A stretch of DNA of 5,924 nt from Candidatus Methanogaster sp. UBA203 (GTDB lineage Archaea; Halobacteriota; Methanosarcinia; Methanosarcinales; Methanogasteraceae), in NCBI GenBank assembly GCA_002503595.1, contig DASC01000194.1:4717-10640 (forward strand), given 5' to 3'. The position numbers and the translations under genes were made by a program. This document shows positions 5,358-5,924 of this stretch, piece by piece; the first letter of the stretch is position 1; the number at the start of each line of letters is the position of its first letter. The notes below the pieces were generated by a model, which worked only from the letters and a program-made list of their open reading frames with translations, was not told the DNA's origin and made no database searches.

Positions 5358-5370
5358 ACGCCTCTGGCGT
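5358..5370 (-). promoter_or_regulatory. Hairpin over the ribosome site of the PK_C-like gene
   Basis: On the minus strand ACGCC-AGA-GGCGT forms a perfect 5-bp stem with a 3-nt loop, ending four bases before the ATG at 5353. The likely ribosome site GAGG (5361-5364) lies partly in the loop and partly in the stem, so folding could limit translation. A short stem like this can arise by chance. Confidence 0.45.
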
Positions 5371-5372
5371 CG

Positions 5373-5403
5373 ATCCGGCGGTTTGAAACTCTCACTGCCG
5401 GAT
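5373..5403 (-). promoter_or_regulatory. Second leader hairpin upstream of the PK_C-like gene
   Basis: ATCCGGC (minus strand, 5403-5397) pairs exactly with GCCGGAT (5379-5373), giving a 7-bp GC-rich stem with a 17-nt loop, placed directly before the hairpin at 5358-5370. It lies 30 bp after the tRNA-Gly 3' end. It may be a leader structure, a processing signal between tRNA and mRNA, or a weak terminator; it has no U-tract behind it, which speaks against the last. Confidence 0.5.
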
Positions 5404-5432
5404 TACCGCAACGTTTGTGTTGATCTGATCCA

Positions 5433-5503
5433 TGCGGCTGCCGGGATTCGAACCCGGGTTATAAGCTTGGGAAGCTCATGTCATACCGCTAAACTACAGC
5501 CGC
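5433..5503 (-). tRNA. tRNA-Gly (anticodon CCC)
   Basis: The minus strand folds into a complete 71-nt cloverleaf. The acceptor stem GCGGCTG/CAGCCGC has seven perfect pairs and the discriminator is A. The D arm has GTT/GAC with a GG in the loop. The anticodon stem TGAGC/GCTTA encloses TTCCCAA, giving anticodon CCC (5469-5471), which reads GGG glycine codons. The variable loop has four bases, and the T arm CCGGG-TTCGAAT-CCCGG is perfect. There is no intron. CCA is not encoded (ATGG follows), so it is added after transcription, as is common in archaea. Confidence 0.97.
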
Positions 5504-5531
5504 AGCCACAACATATCATCCGAGCGGCATC

Positions 5532-5540
5532 TCTTATATC
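5532..5540. promoter_or_regulatory. TATA-like box between tRNA-Gly and purC
   Basis: The plus strand reads TCTTATATC and the minus strand GATATAAGA. For the tRNA its centre lies about 33 bp before the mature 5' end at 5503, the expected place for an archaeal TATA box with a few bases of 5' leader. It could also serve purC on the other strand, giving a leader of roughly 40 bases. A second candidate for purC is GGTTAAACC at 5570-5578, which would yield a nearly leaderless message. Confidence 0.5.
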
Positions 5541-5569
5541 TTTTGGCATTGCACGGGGCTCCCGGAAAA

Positions 5570-5578
5570 GGTTAAACC
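5570..5578 (+). promoter_or_regulatory. Alternative TATA-like element for purC
   Basis: The palindromic GGTTAAACC is centred 28 bp before the purC ATG. Transcription from it would begin at or just before the start codon, which suits the absence of a ribosome site there. The TTAAA core is only a moderate TATA match. Confidence 0.3.
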
Positions 5579-5601
5579 ATCCGCGGTTCACAGATAACTT
5601 C

Positions 5602-5924
5602 ATGACAGCGACCACCAGAGAGCGGGCAGGCAAATCAAAAGACATCATCAAAAAGGATGGAAAGACGTTCTTTGAGTTCACAGATCGCATAACCGCATTC
5701 GATGGGCTGAAGAAGGATGAATACCCGGACAAAGGCGAGGTCTGCTGCAGATTGTCTTCGTACTGGTTCGAGATTCTTGAAAGAGAAGGGATACCGACGC
5801 ACTTTCGCGCCTTCATCCCGCCAAACGTCATGGAAGTCGAATACCTCGAGATCATCCCGATCGAGGTGATCTGGCGCAATTTTGTCGCAGGATCGCTACT
5901 GAAACGGTACGAATGTGGAGAAAC
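5602..5924 (+). CDS. purC: Phosphoribosylaminoimidazole-succinocarboxamide synthase PurC, 5' part
   Basis: PurC (SAICAR synthetase) condenses CAIR with aspartate using ATP in purine synthesis. Only the first 107 codons are present; the window ends in the gene. The N-terminal ATP-grasp-like part shows AGKSKDI (9-15; most PurC have YEGKAK here), then FTDRITAFDGLKK (26-38, matching the usual FKD-TAFnG-KK), the KGEV block (44-47), GIPTHF (63-68) and VIWRNFVAGSLLKRY (89-103), the family's nucleotide-binding V-RN-aAGSl-kRy motif. The start at 5602 is the only suitable ATG; there is no ribosome site, so a short leader is likely. It is divergent from tRNA-Gly across 98 bp. The altered first motif suggests a divergent archaeal subgroup. 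Confidence 0.9.
   Translation, partial: MTATTRERAGKSKDIIKKDGKTFFEFTDRITAFDGLKKDEYPDKGEVCCRLSSYWFEILEREGIPTHFRAFIPPNVMEVEYLEIIPIEVIWRNFVAGSLLKRYECGE

Noticed and set aside
5433..5503. Use of the tRNA-Gly gene as an integration site
   Set aside because: No integrase gene is present and I saw no second copy of the tRNA 3' end in the window.
5481..5879. Minus-strand reading frame of 132 codons opposite purC
   Set aside because: It runs antisense through the tRNA gene and the conserved purC coding region and has no domain features.

Overview
The window reads as a piece of an archaeal chromosome, most likely from a methanogen, an anaerobic methane or alkane oxidiser, or a close relative within Euryarchaeota. 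The grounds are: a stand-alone CofH for coenzyme F420 (actinobacteria usually carry a CofG-CofH fusion); a MobB-type GTPase carrying an extra iron-sulfur motif; a tRNA gene without an encoded CCA end; archaeal TATA-like boxes; strong GGTGAT/GAGGTG ribosome binding sites; and an NAD-biosynthesis aspartate dehydrogenase. I cannot name the genus from the sequence alone.

Layout. Positions 1-648 have no credible gene. They hold an imperfect palindrome built from CACAGAG-type words (92-162), followed by an exact 199-bp tandem duplication (214-412 and 413-611), each copy with its own inverted repeat. Next, on the minus strand, is a predicted secreted lipoprotein with a C-terminal transglutaminase-like Cys/His/Glu domain (649-1686). 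It is divergent from a plus-strand run of three tightly packed cofactor genes: cofH (F420 chromophore), mobB with a 4Fe-4S motif (molybdopterin guanine dinucleotide) and nadX (aspartate dehydrogenase, de novo NAD). cofH and mobB are 4 nt apart and mobB and nadX overlap by 14 nt, so they look like one translationally coupled operon (1743-4426).

Convergent to that operon is a minus-strand group: tRNA-Gly(CCC) at 5433-5503, a free-standing pyruvate-kinase C-terminal-domain protein (4772-5353) with two hairpins just before its start codon, and a small HicB-like protein (4471-4656) without a visible HicA partner. At the right edge, divergent from the tRNA, purC begins (5602 onward) and is cut by the window end.

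Taken together, the window is mainly housekeeping redox-cofactor and purine metabolism. F420, molybdopterin and NAD all serve hydride or electron transfer, and in methane-cycling archaea F420 and molybdopterin (or tungstopterin) serve enzymes of the same C1 pathway. The less ordinary parts are the left repeat block, the glycine-rich insertion in CofH, the Fe-S motif on MobB, the hairpins over the start of the pyruvate-kinase-like gene and the orphan HicB. I saw no convincing new defence or mobile system.
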